Shown: positions 62,901 to 64,000 of the stretch, one piece after another | Layout of the letters: every line of letters starts with the position of its first letter | How positions within the stretch are numbered: position 1 is the stretch's first letter | Assembly: GCA_949825025.1 (NCBI GenBank) | Contig: OX463786.1 | Span: 9,597,094 to 9,661,093, forward strand | Direction of reading: 5' to 3' | DNA: 64,000 bases | Source of the DNA: Siphlonurus alternatus | Lineage: Eukaryota > Arthropoda > Insecta > Ephemeroptera > Siphlonuridae | Program-made: the position numbers and the translations under genes | The notes under the pieces: model-generated | Database searches by the model: none | The model's input: only the letters and a program-made list of their open reading frames with translations | Told to the model about the DNA's origin: nothing

Positions 62901-63792
62901 GATAAGATTGTTGTTTTTTTTTTCAAAAATCCTGGTATATCGCTCTGATTAATAATCATGATTATTCTTCAAAATAATTTGTTTTATTTCTAAATAAATA
63001 AATAGAAAATAAAAATGCTAATTTAAAAAAATATTATAATTTTATTAAAAATATTAAATTAACAAGTTTAATCACTCTATTTCTAAAAATGAGTGGGTAT
63101 TAATTTCAGAAAATACAGATTCGATGATCGTATATACATAATATAAAGACAAGTCAAATTTTTATTTAAAAATAATTTGTCACCAAATTAATTAGTTCTG
63201 TACAGTATTTACTTTAATAATTTTTTCTCTATTCACTGCTGTTCTATATATAAGATACTCTAGATCCTGCATTGATAATTGTCATATTATACACAATTTT
63301 TTTCCTTTACAGTACCCTCAGAACATCCTACGTAATGTTGCACGCGAACATTGCCAGAGTGATTGGGTGACATGTCCTGACACGGACATGTTGTTTCCAC
63401 GACCTGTCTCAGGGGTCATTGAACCTAGCATTGCTGAACGTCTGAACACATTCCTGACCTCAGACAATGCACAAAAATGTAAACAATGTGCCTTTGTACT
63501 CCCTATATACGAAGTACAAGACAGTGATATGAATATACCATGTAATAAGACTGATTTATTAAGATTTATTAAAGAAAAAAAAGCTAGAATATATCATATT
63601 GAAGTATTTAAACAAAATCAAGGATTATCACAATTATCTAATTGGGAGAAATTACCAAGTAGTGATGATGTTGAAATTGCATATCCTGTAAAGAATTTTA
63701 AATTTTGGTACGAACCAATTTTCATAGCAAAAAGAGGTACTCCAAGATTTGATGAGAGATACCTTGGATTTGGGATGGTGCGAAATACACAG
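59688..63792 (+). CDS. B4GAT1-like beta-1,4-glucuronyltransferase, glycosyltransferase family 49 (3' end beyond window)
   Basis: Coding exons 59688-59954, 61546-61722, 62472-62636 and 63313-63792 join at phase-0 GT-AG introns into 363 residues; human B4GAT1 is about 415, so roughly 50 C-terminal residues lie past the window. Known B4GAT1 is a type II Golgi enzyme that adds glucuronic acid to xylose on alpha-dystroglycan and so primes LARGE. Seen here: a short basic cytosolic N-terminus, a signal-anchor helix at about residues 9-31, one N-glycosylation sequon (NAT, 51-53), YPQNILRNVARE (human YPNNLLRNLARE), the metal-binding D-T-D at 226-228, and the conserved TPRFDERYLGFG near the end. The coding start sits 2 nt after an acceptor (AATTACAG at 59678-59685), so a 5' UTR exon lies upstream and was not found. 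Arthropods have several family 49 paralogues, so orthology to B4GAT1 itself is uncertain. Confidence 0.82.
60205..60240 (-). mobile_element. Small fragment of the 5S SINE body
   Basis: TGACTGAGGGAAACGTGGAA and the following ACCTC match the body of the 7915 copy. A similar decayed piece with AATCATGGAAACCTAAGTCAGGATG spacing lies at about 5605-5640. Confidence 0.45.
60745..61125 (+). mobile_element. 5S-rRNA-derived SINE in the B4GAT1-like intron 1
   Basis: Plus-strand head AAGCAACGTCGAGCATGATC and GGATGGGTGACC, body matching the other two copies, ending in an A-run at 61113-61121. Confidence 0.75.
61170..61486. mobile_element. TGACGTCA-bearing foldback MITE (family G), copy 2, in the B4GAT1-like intron 1
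   Basis: Same architecture and centre as 8539-8863, including two TGACGTCAC sites. It ends about 60 bp before the exon 2 boundary. Confidence 0.8.
61546..61722 (+). CDS. B4GAT1-like coding exon 2
   Basis: Acceptor TATGCCCACAG, donor GTACGG, 59 codons in phase 0. It encodes the start of the catalytic domain (CAGVQTSLDRSAWLPRFVSS) and aligns with the human segment reading LATHASVDNL. A MITE ends 60 bp upstream of the acceptor. Confidence 0.87.
62472..62636 (+). CDS. B4GAT1-like coding exon 3
   Basis: Acceptor CTCTTGCAG, donor GTAAGA, 55 codons in phase 0. It encodes VSVHVVYPVDRPP and a variable region ending TIKWRSELE. This exon is less conserved than its neighbours. Confidence 0.82.
63313..63792 (+). 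CDS. B4GAT1-like coding exon 4 with the DxD motif
   Basis: Acceptor TTTCCTTTACAG, donor GTAATT, 160 codons in phase 0. It holds YPQNILRNVARE, CPDTDMLFPRP (the DxD), CAFVLPIYEV and FWYEPIFIAKRGTPRFDER. Codon use changes from balanced at the 5' end to very AT-rich at the 3' end. Confidence 0.9.
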
Positions 63793-64000
63793 GTAATTAT
63801 TTTATTACTTTTACAATTTTCTGTTATATCTGCAGGTCGATCATTATTTAATCAAAATTTATACAATATTTACATATATATTTTATGCAGTATTATTTTT
63901 ATAATTGTAAATTGAAAATGTCTTTTCATATTTAAAACAGATAATAATTAAAAACAATTTAATAAAATTGATATTCAATAGTTACATTAAAAATAATTTA

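Overview
The window is strongly AT-rich nuclear DNA from an animal, most likely an arthropod; a malacostracan crustacean fits, but I cannot prove the lineage. Spliceosomal genes with GT-AG introns, very long CT/AT/TAAA microsatellites, tRNA- and 5S-derived SINEs, truncated non-LTR retrotransposons and many palindromic MITEs exclude a prokaryote. Coding exons stand out because they are much more GC-balanced than the introns.

Three genes can be reconstructed. (1) On the minus strand at 19.6-21.0 kb is a two-exon gene for a 198-residue secreted precursor: signal peptide, spacer, RHKR processing site, then a cysteine-free His/Gly-rich C-terminal half. I do not recognise its family. (2) On the plus strand at 39.3-46.5 kb is a complete seven-exon CTU1 (NCS6/ATPBD3) gene of about 381 residues, the catalytic subunit of cytosolic tRNA U34 2-thiolation, with a TATA box and a CACGTG E-box upstream. 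(3) On the plus strand from 59.7 kb to the right edge are the first four coding exons (363 residues) of a B4GAT1-like family 49 glycosyltransferase, a type II Golgi enzyme cut off by the window end. Two weaker candidates lie at 25.3-25.9 kb (small membrane protein) and 47.1-47.3 kb (possible terminal exon).

Layout: 1-19.5 kb is a gene-poor stretch of microsatellites and MITEs; 19.6-21.0 kb the His-rich gene; 22.9-31.0 kb two copies of one 410-bp TTAA-flanked foldback MITE, the second split by a 5'-truncated non-LTR retrotransposon that keeps an open 637-residue reverse-transcriptase reading frame; 33.4-36.5 kb SINEs and MITEs; 39-47 kb CTU1, with a 1.67-kb hAT-like element and LINE remnants in its introns and a MITE and a SINE behind its stop; 48-57 kb mobile DNA, including two abutting TTAA MITEs, a 1.46-kb hAT-like element and a 2.1-kb foldback element built from 36-bp repeats; 59.7-64 kb the glycosyltransferase.

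The three main genes show no functional link to one another. The most striking content is transposon anatomy: a 32-bp perfect palindrome with an 8-bp target duplication, nested insertions whose lengths add up exactly, neighbouring MITEs sharing one TTAA, and MITE ends that carry splice-acceptor-like sequence and CRE-like TGACGTCA motifs.
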